From: Lepas anatifera
Taxonomy: Eukaryota > Arthropoda > Thecostraca > Lepadidae
Assembly: GCA_034440635.1 (NCBI GenBank)
Contig: JAOTON010000322.1
Span: 62,001-126,000 of the forward strand
DNA length: 64,000 nucleotides
Direction: 5' to 3'
The notes below the pieces were generated by a model. That model did not search any database and was not told the origin of the DNA. It worked only from the letters and a program-made list of their open reading frames with translations. A program made the translations under genes and the position numbers. Positions 11,821 through 23,910 of this stretch are shown here, piece by piece (within the stretch, counting starts at the first letter, position 1; each line of letters begins with the position of its first letter).

Positions 11821-12900
11821 AGTATTAGGCTTCTTGACCCCCACCCCGGTGGGCCTCCGAGGCACCTTCACCTTAGGAAGTGGTGTTTGAACAACCCCCT
11901 CGAACTCGGTAACTATGCGATAGAACGAAAAACTGCAAACGTTGGTGGAAAGATGATACAAATTCACGAAGAAACCATATCAGTCACTTTTTGGCTCAGG
12001 TCAAATTTGAGGTCAGGTAAAAGAAAGTGGGATTTTGAGTAGAGTTTTTGGGCTCTAGCGTCTGACAGAGTTGAGTTAGAATCATTTTGAAGGTACTTTT
12101 CGCTTAATCTCATCACTAGCAGTATGAGATTAAGAATGAGCAGTATGAGATACCGAATCGAATGACGTATAATATGAACATACTTGGTCAAAACACAAGA
12201 ATAACCTGACCTCAGGTAGGTCAAGGTTACTTTTTAGCCTAGGATAGTCAATATGCATATCAATCGACTAGCAATAGCTATCCAAACGCAATGGTATAAA
12301 AATAAAAGCTGCGTCATCATTTCATGAAAAGTTATTGACCTAAGTCAGAAAACTGCTTAAATAATCCCAGATGACCTCTCAGAGGTCACAGGTCAAAAAT
12401 TGCAACATGAACCTGTAAAGGGGACTAGGATACTACGCTTTAGAGAATATGAAGGTATTCTCGGCTGTATCTACACAAATATAGCCCAATTTCCGTTTTC
12501 ATATGTATTTCCAATGGAGAGGTCATGGTCCGTACTTGAGCTTACGTTATCGATATTAAATACCCCAGAATACATGTTGTAGCACTCGGTGGGCCCATTA
12601 AGTGGTATACATTTCAATCCGATAGACCTACACATTTCTTACTTATGCCACCTTAAACATTTTTTAGGCGAGGTCACTTGTCCTGCACTGGTGACCTGAT
12701 CTGAGATGACCCAAGCTTAAAATTTTGGAAGCTGCGGAATCGATCACGAAGTGTGCAAGTAGCCTTAAAATTTTGGGGAAAGTTGTGAAATTGATCGAGG
12801 ATAAGATGTGACAAGTACGGCGGCGCTTCGCGCCGCCGTTGTTTTCATCCCGCCGGAAAAACCTGAGGGGGGTGTTCAAACACCCCCACCAGGGCTTAGG
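11821..12900. mobile_element. TTAA-family element J (reverse orientation)
   Basis: Terminal blocks are degraded: gacccccaccccggtggg near 11835 and cacccccaccagggcttagg near 12880-12900. The interior matches the internal part of elements F/G in reverse (gacctctcagaggtcacaggtc at about 12373, the block around 12440-12500). The GC hairpin at 12818-12838 is a perfect copy in reverse orientation (GGCGGCGCTTCGCGCCGCC on this strand). Confidence 0.65.
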
Positions 12901-14189
12901 GTTTCTGCGCCATATGGTTTCACTTATTTGAAAAGGAACTAAATTGTTCCATAGTAGATCGACTGAGCGATATCAAAATATGTTTTTTCATAAAAGTGTT
13001 TTTCCCATACGTACAGCGAAATGGATAAATCAAACAAAAAATGTTAGAGAACAATGAAAAATCAAATTCAAGCTTTTCACTGCAACCTATTTACTCAGAC
13101 AAAATGGCTGTGACCCAACGACCCATCGTTTGGAAACCACTTTCCAAAAAGTTCGTAAGTGTCAAATACAATAATGCGCGCAGTGAAAAGACCATATTCA
13201 GGCAACCCTCTTGCTTTTCCTACCTCTTTTATGGTTTCTACTTTTTGGTTTTTACCTTTTTAATGGAGCAGGTTGAAATGAATAATAATGAAATGAATAA
13301 TGGCGAAGTCAATGAATGGCCTCTGACTGCCACGAATACACAAATAGCAAAATTATAACGCTCCTGCTGGCGTCAAAACTTCACGCCTTGCCCACAGTGG
13401 GTGCTTGAAAAAAGACTATAAGTCGCATCGCTATGGACGAAAGAAGACGCGAGCAGAATCACAAGGCTGGTGAAAAATGAACCGAAAAAAACATTTCATC
13501 AGTTTTAGCTCTTATTAATATCGGAGTTCAAAACAGTTTCCACATAGATTATGGAAACTGTAGTTTCTAGTACCGCTTCGTACTGACCCGAGCTACAGAA
13601 GATATTACAGTATCATTACAAGACAAATCGAGCACCACTTCTGAAGGCCAATATACACCTTGCCAACTGATAATCATGCTCCTCGCATCAGCACTAAGAA
13701 GCCGAGCAACAGTGTATTAAACAATGGTTTAAAATTTGAGGCGAGCCTGCCCAATGTCAGGTCAAGATCGCTGGTGATCTGGTATGGCAAATGGTATGTA
13801 CATCTCTATCGACTTCCATTGGCGATAAAACACAACAGCTTCACGCTAGCGTCGGTTTTTGGCAAGCACAAGCTCCCACGGACGGCGGCAGTAATTGGGG
13901 ACTAGACGACGGGATGAACAGCGGATCCAAGGCGTAGAAGCTGAGCCTGTCGACGGGGATGACACCCACTTGGCGGTGGATTTGGAGGCGAACCAACAGC
14001 GACATTTGCAGCGGGATGCCTTTGCTCCGACCTCTGATCTTGGCAGCGGGAGTGGCGGCTGGTTGCCAGCAGTCCCATGCGTGTTGATCGTGACATTAGT
14101 TGGCGTGATCACGAGAGAACCAGTAGCACGTGACCGCTACACATTTGCCGCCCGGCGCCGGGAGCTACGAACCCGAGGGTGTGATCGCC
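12901..14189. other. unannotated stretch
   Basis: 13860-14120 is G/C-rich with overlapping open frames on both strands that show no recognisable domain. AGGTCA-like motifs recur at 13755-13780. I cannot assign a gene. Confidence 0.4.
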
Positions 14190-14555
14190 TGCCGCGGCTA
14201 CACCTGGCGGCGTGAGCATCTGCGTGGCTACACCTGGCGGCGTGAGCGTCTGCGTGGCTACACCTGGCGGAGTGAGCGTCTGCGTGGCTACACCTGGCGG
14301 ATTGAGCGTCTGCGTGGCTACACCTGGCGGATTGAGCGTCTGCCGTGGCTACACCTGGCGGATTGAGCGTCTGCGTGGCTACACCTGGCGGATTGAGCGT
14401 CTGCGTGGCTACACCTGGCGGAGTGAGCGTCTGCCGCGGCTACACCTGGCGGATTGAGCGTCTGCGTGGCTACACCTGGCGGAGTGAGCGTCTGCGTGGC
14501 TACACCTGGCGGAGTGAGCGTCTGCCGCGGCTACACCTGGCGGAGTGAGCGTTGT
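14190..14555 (+). repeat. 30-bp minisatellite, 12 copies
   Basis: Twelve units built on ggctacacctggcgg followed by (a/c)(t/g)tgagcgtctgcgt. Most are 30 bp. Copies 1, 6, 9 and 12 have an extra base or two (ctgccgcgg or ctgccgtgg in place of ctgcgtgg), giving a higher-order spacing of 5, 3 and 3 units. Because 30 is divisible by three, several frames stay open and read as ten-residue peptides such as RGYTWRxERL. No start, splice or coding context supports translation. Confidence 0.9.
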
Positions 14556-14965
14556 TGCTACCTATATGGCGAGGACGAGGGCCTCACAACGGTCTGTTTC
14601 CATTCAGGGAGCGGGCACAGAGGCAGGTAACGAACCTGTGCTTACTGTTAGAATGAAATTTGATAGATATTAAACATCAGCCTTGGCTTATCGTTGGGAA
14701 TCTGAGGAATGGACATGCGTTTCTTCAACTGCTGGTTGTTTTGCAGTGACAAATGTAGAGTGGCAGACGCTGGATAATTTCACCCCGACTCCGACAAAGG
14801 TAGCTCGATAACATTTCCGTCAACGAAGTGACTTCGATGATACTATAACGATACATGTTTATGAACTAAATTGAGAGCACAAAACATATACAAGTTGCGT
14901 TTGATTTAATCTGTAAATAATATGCAGCAATTATTTCTATAGAATTTCAGTACTATTCAATAGCT
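14556..14965. other. unannotated stretch
   Basis: No gene or repeat recognised. Confidence 0.4.
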
Positions 14966-16560
14966 TTTTATTTATTTATTTATTTCAACATCACGGTGCT
15001 CATCTATATCAATGGCTATTAATGAGCCCAGGTAAAAATGGGGGTGGATGGGACGGACACGCGACAGTCAAATTGGGTACAAGTCAAGTCAGAAAAGTGT
15101 CAAATCGGGTACACTCATCACCGAGCAGATGCTTTTTAGGCGTCGTTTGAAGCTGGAGGGAGCCATCCCGGATCGCCGGTGGCAGTCCGTTGATGCTGCT
15201 GCGACGGTGCATAAAACTCTCCTCCCAGTTTGTTCTTAGGCGTGGGAGGCATAAATCTCCGTCTTGGCGAGTGGTGCGGTTTCTGCATTCACGCCTAGTC
15301 ACGGCTGACGCTTCAGGTAGCTGGCTCGCCCGTTACCACACTCGCTTGAGCAGACACAGAGAGTGGTATGTGCCGAGCTCACGTGCAGGCAGCCATCCCA
15401 GATCTCGACGGCGTCGCTGTGTGTTTCGTTTTTACGTCCGGTAACCACACGAGCGCCAAAGTTTATAACCTTCTGCACTCTATGCAAACGCTGAGCAGTA
15501 CAGCTACCGTCCGCTTATGCAGTACCGCAGCACGGACAAATCGGACTGTTGACGAGTGGTTTGATAGTACCTGTGGGTAGACGGTGCCGGGCTGGTGTAG
15601 TCCGATGGCAGGCCGGTGCACTTCAACCATCTGGTCATGTGGTTTTCGAATGAAGAGTTTTGTCCACAAATAGGCCTAAATTTTTACTCTTTGACTATCG
15701 GTTACTGTTGCCCGTTCACGGACAGAGTTACTGGGGGAAGATCGCGAAGAACTTGCCGAGTTCCTAAGACCAAAGTTGGGTTTTTGCTGAATTTAGCTTC
15801 ATCAATTTTGAGTGAACCAATTATGGAGTGTGGTCGCGCGCCTTCCATTTTCGAATCATGTTCTGAAGGGTGTTTTTTCCGGAAATGATGAGCTGGGTAT
15901 CATCGGCATACTGTGCAATTTTGACGCTAGTGTTTACATACAGATTGAGGTCATTGGAGAAGATGGAGTGAGAAGGGGGCCTAAACAAGTACCTTGATAT
16001 CGCCTTGGTTTTTGGGCTTTAGATTTTTGTATCCGACATGAGCTGAATGGCCGGGCCTGTACGATGGTTTGAACTGATGTGGGTGTTTTAGCGGTCATAC
16101 GGACGTACTGGTAATGATCGGAAGATAACTTCGGAACCATTTGGAGTCAATTCCATAAAGCTCTAATTTTTCTATAAATTTTGGTGATCAATAACGTCAA
16201 AACATTTGTGGATCCAAAGTACCAAAGGAGACTTCACCGTTATCCATGGATTTCAAATTGTATCTGTTACTTAACTAGTGCTGTTTCGTAGAATGGTTGA
16301 GCCGAAATCCATGTTGGCATTCGAGAAGAGGTGGCGACTGGTGAAGTCGAATAGGCTGTCCGTGAACGATGCGTTCAACAATTTTGGCAATGCAGGGAAC
16401 GGGATATCGGCCGAAAGAGGAGGGGTCGGCAAGGCACCCGCTGTTTATAAATGGGTTGTATGACAGAGAGTTTCAGGGTTTTGGGACGATGCCGGTGACT
16501 AAACTGGTGTTAATGATACACGCAGAACATGGATACAGGTTCGAAACAAAGTTTGAAAAA
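14966..16560 (-). mobile_element. degenerate LINE (Jockey/CR1-like reverse transcriptase), minus strand
   Basis: The 3' end is an (AAAT)n tail seen as tttatttatttattt at 14966-14985. Reading the minus strand, frames broken by many stops give parts of a non-LTR reverse transcriptase. There is a YADD catalytic box at about 15900-15925 (peptide QYADDTQL), an upstream fragment near 16300-16400 resembling CIAKIVERIVHGQ and ECQHGFRLNHST, and a C-terminal piece at 15084-15302 (NLRLPR-like, here GDLCLPRLRTN). The endonuclease is missing, so it is 5'-truncated. Clade assignment is tentative. Confidence 0.7.
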
Positions 16561-16762
16561 TGCTGAAATGCCAATTAAGAGGTGTGAGAATAGTCAATCT
16601 GGAAAAGGTTAAAAAAACACGACGAAGATGTTCCTTACAGGCAAGAACCTTTTCTTCCTCCTCCATCATCTTGAGCTGGAGCCGGTTGCGTTTTGTCATT
16701 CAGCAGCACAAATATCTCAAAGTTCACGGATGCGAGGGAGCTGCTCTTGGGCTTCGACCTGC

Positions 16763-17705
16763 TTAAACCGCGTCTCAGTGGAGAGAGGGGGTGAAACACC
16801 CACTCTCCTCTGTTTTTTTCGGCAACACCGAAAAACGGCGCCGCGAAGCGCCGCCGTGCTTGGGACACCTTATCCCTGATCCATTCCACGACTTTTCCGA
16901 ACATTTTACATTTAGTTCATCTCAGGTCAGGTAAAGTAACGTCACCTCTAAAATGCTTGAAGGGAAAAAACTGAAAGCAGCTCTAATCTATTCATCTGAT
17001 CTTCTCATCACATACTAGGCCGACACAGTACCAAAAGTTATGGTAACGGGATGTTTTATATCGATAATCTAGGGCTAGGTACGGGTCATGTCCTCCCTAT
17101 TGGAAATGCTTGGGAAAACGAAAGTTGACCAAAGACGGCTCTATTTCTGTAATAGTACTTAGAATACCTGCCTATTATCCAAACCGTAGTATCTAAGGTT
17201 CCCTTCAAGGACATTCGTGTTGCAAGTTTGGACTTGTGACCTCTGGAAAGTCATCTGGAACTACTTAAGCATGTTTTTATGTTTGGGTCAACAACTTCGC
17301 TGGAAATGAAAGGGCTTTCATTCTGATAACATTACGTTTGAATCATCATTTCGAACCTATTGACATGCATATCGACTATATTTTGTTTTGACCTAGTTTG
17401 GTCATATCATACGTCATTCGATTCGCCGTCACGCGGCGAAGCCTAAACATTGACTAACAGTCAGACGTTATAGCTAAGAAAGCGTTCTCTTATCTGTCAC
17501 CTTCTTCGAACTGTCATGACCTCAATATTAACCTGAGCCAAAAAGTGACCGATTTAGTTTTTTCCATAAGCTCTTATGAGCCATCCACCAGTCTTCGCGT
17601 TTTTTTCGCTGTCCCGCATGGGAGCCGAGATTAAGAGGGATGGGTGCTTGAACCCCTTCCACTGATGCGAAGGTGACTCGAGAAATCCTCTGGGGCGGGT
17701 GTTAA
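16763..17705. mobile_element. TTAA element I
   Basis: Bounded by TTAA at 16763-16766 and 17702-17705. The left tip is TTAAACCGCGTCTCAGTGGA and the right tip is ctggggcgggtg then TTAA. The GC hairpin at 16836-16856 has loop CGAAG. The interior resembles elements F and G, including the ggaaatgcttgggaaaacg and aggtcat motifs. No coding sequence. Confidence 0.75.
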
Positions 17706-17820
17706 GCTCATTAAGAAAAAAATTCCCATCGCAACTGCACTAGGGATGAACGTGCTGTAGTGCTTGAATACGCCCGCAAACACCAATTCTTGAATACGCC
17801 CGTAATACAACAATTCAGTG

Positions 17821-18988
17821 TTAACCCGCGCGGGGCTGAGGTCTCCAGCCGAACGCGCGGGGCTGGGGGTGTAATTTTACCCCCTGTTATCTCCCGAACT
17901 AATGGTCCGATTTGGAAAATTCAAACGCCAATCGAAAGATCTCATCACGAAAACTAAAAACATGTACTTAATTTAAAGTTTGAGGTCAAGGTCAAGGTCA
18001 AACTGAGGTCAGCTGTCAAAAGCGTGGTTTTTGAGGTTGCAATGCTACGGAGGTCAGGCAATGGAAGCTATGAGCTTCATACTTCATGGAAAGCCTTCAC
18101 TTGAATGCAGCAAGGTGCTTTGAGACCGTTAGGCTGGTGGTATGACCGGGTCAGGTCAAGATGAGGTCACTAAGGTCACCATATTTTTGTATCAAATGTG
18201 GTCATGCGATATATGTTTTTGAGCCATTTTGCATGCAGAATTCAGCTATGATGTTTGGGAATCATATCTGAAATACTCTGGTCTCAACTTGCAGCTGGGG
18301 TCAGGTAGGTCATCAGAGGTCAACTTTTTAAGTTCATACTTTTGCCAAATGCACATGATTTTGGACCTGTTTTGTTCAGGAACACTATAAAAGTAGTGTA
18401 AAGCGTGTACGAGGTCATCCTGGGTCATCCTGGGTCACTATGATTCACTAAATAAAGACAGTATTGATCAGCCCTAAAAATCAGAGCGTGAGTCGCTGAG
18501 CTTTCGCAGCTCTCCAGGCTAAAGTTATAAAGCTAGAGACTCAAATTTGTCATGCATATGCACTGTATGGTGTTTTACCAAATGAATTCCGGTTTTTGAA
18601 AAATCTTGAAAATTTTAGAAATTTTGTAACTTTTTCCAAAAACAAATATTTTTTAAAATATTTTTTTCCAAAACCAAAATTTTGAAAATCCGAGACAGCC
18701 ATTTTGAAGACCACAATAATGCCTATCGTTTGATGCAAGAAAATGGGAAATCGGTTCGACTGTAGCTTCAGAGCTCTTTAAACATTGCGCGATTTTGGTA
18801 CAAAATCGTCTGTAGTGACGTCACATTTTTGTTATTTCTCGAAAGTTTTCAACCGATTTTATTTTTATTTGGCAGAAATGTGTAAAATTTATGTAAAGAG
18901 GTACTGAAATTTGGCGCTGCGCGCCGCCGTTTTTGATATATCACAAAATTCGCGAGGGGGGGTAAATTTACCCCGCCCTGGGGGTTAA
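17821..18988. mobile_element. TTAA element K
   Basis: TTAA at 17821-17824 (tip TTAACCCGCGCGGGGCTGAG) and at 18985-18988 (tip ccccgccctggggg then TTAA). AGGTCA-rich interior at 17980-18440. The hairpin at 18913-18929 carries loop CGCAG on the minus strand. Terminal similarity between the two ends is weaker than in the D/E subfamily. Confidence 0.65.
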
Positions 18989-19119
18989 ATAACTTCTGAG
19001 GCTTGAGGACACCAACAGTTCTGAGGTTATGGGCGTCACTAATTCCCACCCTCTTCTAGGGGGACGGGGCTGCTTTCAGAGAACAGATTATACCTAGGTA
19101 GGTATGTTGAGAACTTTCC

Positions 19120-19185
19120 CTGGCTTCAACCCGGATCTTCGGCTCAGAAAACACGCGCCCAACCACTGAGCCACGCGTCCCCGTA
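19120..19185 (-). repeat. tRNA-like (SINE head) sequence, minus strand
   Basis: The reverse complement contains ggggacgcgtggctcagtgg followed by ttgggcgcgtg, a good box A in tRNA-like context, then gatccgggttgaagcc as a weak box B. No 3' CCA-type end or clean acceptor stem can be drawn. It is best read as a SINE head or tRNA-derived fragment. Confidence 0.45.
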
Positions 19186-21205
19186 AAATAACTATAACCT
19201 TAGCATGTACAAAGGCCTTAGATGTAATCCCAACTCTACGGTAAAATGGAGCTCACATGACCAGAGGATATCTGACGAGCTCGACGGACCAAACAGGAGG
19301 CAGTACGCGTCTTCCCATCTCTTTTATACAAAAAAGCGCACATGTCATCATATTCAATGTCTCATCCCAGGCTCTGCGAACCAGCCATCTGAATATCTCA
19401 GGGCCATCAAACGTCCAGTTCTGACATCGGCGTCCACCGCGCTCCTTGCAGCGCATGGCACTGTAACGGTACAGCACGCAGCACTGCGGGTGCATCTCCA
19501 ACCGCTGCGCCACAGAGAGCTCCGGCCTCCTCTCATGTGACCGGGTGACAGCATGTCACCATCACGCAGGGCTCGCCGAAAATGGAAACGCACAGCTTCA
19601 AGTGAAAAAGAACAGAGCCAAAAATAGCCGGCATTATGTTTGAGGCGTCATGGTGCGTTTACTGCGGTGCTCATTTTCTATGAAGCCTGGCCTGTCAGAG
19701 AAACAAATTCTATTGGGATGAATATGTGTGATGGAAGAAATATCTGCGCACCAAACTAGGAAAATAACATATGCTGATAAGAAATAACGGGATGCAGCTG
19801 ATCATTAACGGGGGCAACTGACGGTGTCTTTGAGAACACAATTCTGGGCACTACATATGCTGAAAGAGGCAAACCTAAAAAGAAAGATAAAACAATGCTG
19901 ATTCTTCCATCAGTTTTTATTTTCAAAATTTTACCCAATCGTATTCGATTCTAACTTTTTTCATTCTTTTCCGGTCAGTGCACGAGGCCAAAAAGAGTAG
20001 GTATAATACCATGAATGAACATGATTGACCTGTTCCACTCAGTAAGGAGTTTGCATCGGGGGCTTTCACTTTATTTCCAACTCTTCGTCAGCGAAAATTC
20101 TTGTAGGAAGAGTGGCTAAGGGAAGACTTAAAAATATTCGAATTTCAACTAAAAATCACGAATTTTTCAAACAACGCTTTCACAGGTTAGCATTTAAAGG
20201 GAATAGATCACTTTGTTGAAAATTTAAAAGGAACAATTTGGGAACAAAATAGGTAAAAAAATCAGGAGCCACTTTTTGTTTCCACCTCAAACCATTCAAA
20301 TCAAGGATATCACCTCTTATCTCACTATGCTGTGTTGACCTAAGCATCGCGTGTCATCACGAATCTGGCACCTGGCGGCGGCTTGCAACATGTCATGTTG
20401 CGTGGCCATATTAGGCAATAGTTTTAATAAATATTAGTTTATATTTATCTATCTTATATTTATTTAGTTTACATTTATCACGTGACATGGACTGCCAGAC
20501 AGAAAGGGATCCTTCCATTGTTTGAAATAAGGCGTTAAGCCCATGTACCTACTTCGAATTTTCAAGCTTGCGGAAATTTTATAGAGAGAATTGGGTGAAA
20601 TTAAACAAATTATCAGTGGGTTGTGTGTCCTGGCCTCCTCGATCGGAATGAAACACTGAGATTTTTTGGGCCGCCCTTGAATTATTGATATTTATCCAAT
20701 TATTGATTCACTCCATTCTGATGGGGCTTGCGATATATATCTTCGTGTTTTATTGATGGTTTAAAACTATTGTGCACTTAAATTATCAAATTATCAGTGG
20801 TTTTTCGCCACGCTCTACAAGATTCCCATTTCAGTTCAAAACCCATTGTAAAAGTGGAACACTCCATTTAATATCATCCATTGATCATATAATAAACAGC
20901 CTACAGCCAAATATCACCATATTTTGTCATAACGTAGGGTGCACCAGAATCCCGTGTGCTCTGCAGGCCTCTCCGTGCCTGGTATCCAACACAGGCACCC
21001 TCAGTACTGCTGCTACCAAAACGGCCTCGGCGAAGGCCGCAGTGCGGACATTTGTGTGGGTATTTAATGTCACCTGACGTCACCTCTTTGAATTTGCATG
21101 CATTACCTTCTCATTATGCGCTGCATGATTAATTCTGTCGAGCAGCAGCCCGCCGTCCTTTCCCTGCAGCTTACCAGAAATGCGGCGGGTGTTACTACAT
21201 CAGCA
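19186..21205. other. unannotated 2-kb stretch
   Basis: No supported gene. 19250-19600 is G/C-richer with open frames on both strands, including a cysteine-rich minus-strand frame (19253-19513) that I do not recognise. 20901-21083 has another short open frame of no known family. Confidence 0.4.
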
Positions 21206-22056
21206 TTAACACGCGCATTGACGGGGGGCGGGTACCCGCCCCCTCGGATTTTTCGGAGATAGCAGAAAAACAGCGGCGCGTAGCGCCTCCGTACTTGGCA
21301 TACCTTTTTCCCTCATCATTTTTACACCTTCTGTGAAAATTTTAAGGTTAGGTCATCTCAGGTCAGGTCACCAGTACAGGTCAAGTGACCCGACCTCAAA
21401 ACAAGTTTAAGATAGCATAAGTCGGAGCAGGGCGAACTTATCCGATTGAAACTCATATCACATAATGGCCCCACCGAATTCTCTAAAACATGTTCCGGTA
21501 TTTTTAATATCGATGACCTAAGGTCGGGTACGAGGCATGACCTCTCCATTGGAAATACATGGGAAAAATTGTTTTTTACGGAATAACTCAGTAACGGATG
21601 GTGATAGAGCATTTATTTTAGCTGCATTAGACTCGCCTGGGCTTTGCGGTTCTAATGATATTCATTTTATATAATTTGACCCTGACCTGACCTCAGGTCA
21701 GGTCAAATCCTTGATTTGACCTAGCAAGGTCAAACTATATATCATTCGATTCGGCTTGCTGAGAGGATTCATATTGTTCAAGTCGTTTTCCTCTATCTTT
21801 ACTTGTTCAGATGTAATGGCCGTAAAAAACTGAATTTACATGTTATACCTATGACGGCATGTTTTGACCTCTCGTGACCTTAAATGTGACCTGACAAAAA
21901 ATGGTTCAAATGTTTTCGATGGAGAAGTGGACAGGCAGCCCAACGCCGTTTACCGTTTTTCGCTACCTACCGTGGTTCTCGAGATCTTAGGGGGCGGGTA
22001 CCCGCCCCTCCCGTCAATGCGAAGGTGGCTCAGACCCCCGTCAATGCGCGTGTTAA
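21206..22056. mobile_element. TTAA element D, complete with near-perfect termini
   Basis: TTAA at 21206-21209 and 22053-22056. The left tip TTAACACGCGCATTGACGGG is mirrored exactly by the right end (cccccgtcaatgcgcgtg then TTAA). Just inside the left end is gggcgggtacccgcccc, itself a palindrome, echoed near the right end at about 21990-22010. The hairpin at 21271-21291 has loop CGTAG. AGGTCA/TGACCT motifs are frequent, e.g. 21355-21395 and 21675-21735. The sharp ends suggest relative youth. No transposase. Confidence 0.85.
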
Positions 22057-23140
22057 TAATCAATATTGCAAAAGAAGTAATAGTGAATATCTATGTAAAA
22101 TGTATTTGAGAGTGGCCTTGACACATTTTCACGCAAGACACATCAAGGTTTTATGCGTGGAAGTTTACTAAAATGTCTTTAACGGCACGATCAAATGGGT
22201 AAATATCCCATAGTCTCGAGTCATTCTCCACGGTCCTAGTAAAATAATGAAAATTGACGGTTCAGCGTTTACATTTGATTTTTACCATCATCCATGTTTC
22301 CATATTAATCTACCGTGAAGCTCATGAATCGGGCGAGCCACGATTCTACAAGTCACAGAACGGTCAAATGCCTCGGGTGTGAGCGGGTCCGGATTTGACC
22401 GGGCGTCGGGCAAGAATCGATGGCCAGCGCTGGTATTTATCTTGTCACACCCGCCTCGGCTCTATTTTTCTCCGTCCCCGTTCACCCGACCCCACTGGTT
22501 TCGCGCCAGCCAACAGCGCAAAACAAAACCGGGTCACACTAAATCATTTCAGGCCTGCCAACACTTCCGTTTAGATCCGCCAGCACTTCCCACTGATGCA
22601 AACCAAATAAACGTTTCTGCCCCGTACCGTACGGCTAGGCTCCCTGGGTATTTGTACTGATGAGCAGATGTATCCTGTTTATGGAGTTTTTCCTGCGATG
22701 CATGCTGCGTCACAAGGCCAAGGGCGATCGGATGACCGGGTGCGGCGGCCGCCGGCAAAAAACACGGAGGTAGACAGCTATCCAAGCGACGGTACTTGAG
22801 AATGGGGCAAAAATGCGTTAAAAAAGAAGCAATGAGGACCAAGTCAATCCATGCCAAGTCTTTACTTTTTAAATCAGTACGTTTCAAGCATCAAGTTACG
22901 TTCCATCCATTTCACGGTTTTATAGTCGAAATAACGTTATGGGACACTATATTCACAAAGTCTCCATAACCTGTTTCTGTTACATTTCACCACACTCAAG
23001 AAATCACAAATTCATTTGGGAACAAGCAACATTCACAAAACCATGCGAGACATCGTTTTGAGAGAGACCATTCCGCATCAAGTTACAGGTAAATCAGCAC
23101 GAACACACGCCTCAGACTACAGGCTGTAGGACAGCACCGC
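22057..23140. other. region downstream of NSRP1, probably including its 3' UTR
   Basis: No other gene recognised. The part next to 23140 is presumably transcribed as the NSRP1 3' UTR; I could not fix a polyadenylation signal. Confidence 0.4.
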
Positions 23141-23910
23141 TCAGGCGGCCGATAGTGCCGTCAAAGCCGACTCTCGCGCCTGCTGCCGGAGTCGGTACCG
23201 CTCCCGCGCCGCCTCCAGTACGGCCCCCACCGTCCGCTTAGTGTAGAGGGCGCGCCGCCGTTGCGCGCGCTCCTCGGAGGTAGCGCGCTGAGGCCGCACC
23301 TCGGCCGCTGCGGCGGCGCCACCGTCGGAGTTCTCTCGGGCGCACTCTACGGACGGAGCGGGGTCGCCGCGGGGACGAACAGGCTCAGAGTCGTCCGACA
23401 ATCCCTCACTGTCACTCCGACGGGTTTTGTCGTCTGCTGCCAGGTTTGCATCTCCACTTGCTTCCCGATCTCGGCCGTGTCGCCGCTTGTCTTTCGCCGG
23501 GGCTCGACCCTCTGCCGTTTCTGAGTTTTTCCTCGCGCTTCCAGACCGTCGCTTTCTGCCGCGCCGCTCGCTCTCCGGGTCCGAGCGTTCCGGTGAGGAC
23601 GCCGAGGAGCTCCTACGACGACGGTACTGCCGGTTTCTGGCACCGTCAGACAGCTTGCTCGTCGCAGTCGACCTAGCCGCGTCAGGGGAAGGGCTGGTTG
23701 GCTCCTTCTTCACCCGTGCCGGTTCCTGCTGTGATGGCCGCGCCGCCTCCGCAACGGCAGGGTCAGTGTCAACGGGTTCGGCCTTCACCGCAGCAGGGTC
23801 GACATCAGCGCCACCGCTGGCATCAGCACCACCACTGGGAGATGACCGCTGGCGGTACATGTGCCGGTAGAAACTGCCCAGGTCCTTCATCTTCGTGACG
23901 TCAGTCAGCT
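23141..23910 (-). CDS. NSRP1: NSRP1 last coding exon with RS-type tail
   Basis: The acceptor cgtctccccag precedes 23910 and the phase fits the preceding exon. It opens with LTDVTKMKDLGSFYRHMYRQ, then an Ala/Pro/Glu-rich linker containing VKAEPVDTDP and VKKEPTSP (possible SUMO-type psi-KxE sites). An Arg/Ser-rich disordered stretch and the terminal KRTVGAVLEAARERYRLRQQ helix follow. Stop at 23143-23141. Long frames on the other strand (e.g. 23427-23870) are shadows of its G+C-rich codons. Confidence 0.88.

Noticed and set aside
14130..14548. Repeat protein with RGYTWRxERL units
   Set aside because: Openness follows from a 30-bp tandem repeat; three frames are open and unit length changes break each frame.
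14190..14555. CRISPR-like array
   Set aside because: Repeats are contiguous without unique spacers, and the window is eukaryotic.
19253..19593. Cysteine-rich minus-strand frames as a possible gene
   Set aside because: Overlapping frames in several phases, no conserved motif, and no supporting splice sites that I could defend.
23427..23870. 147-codon plus-strand frame
   Set aside because: Antisense shadow of the G+C-rich last exon of NSRP1.
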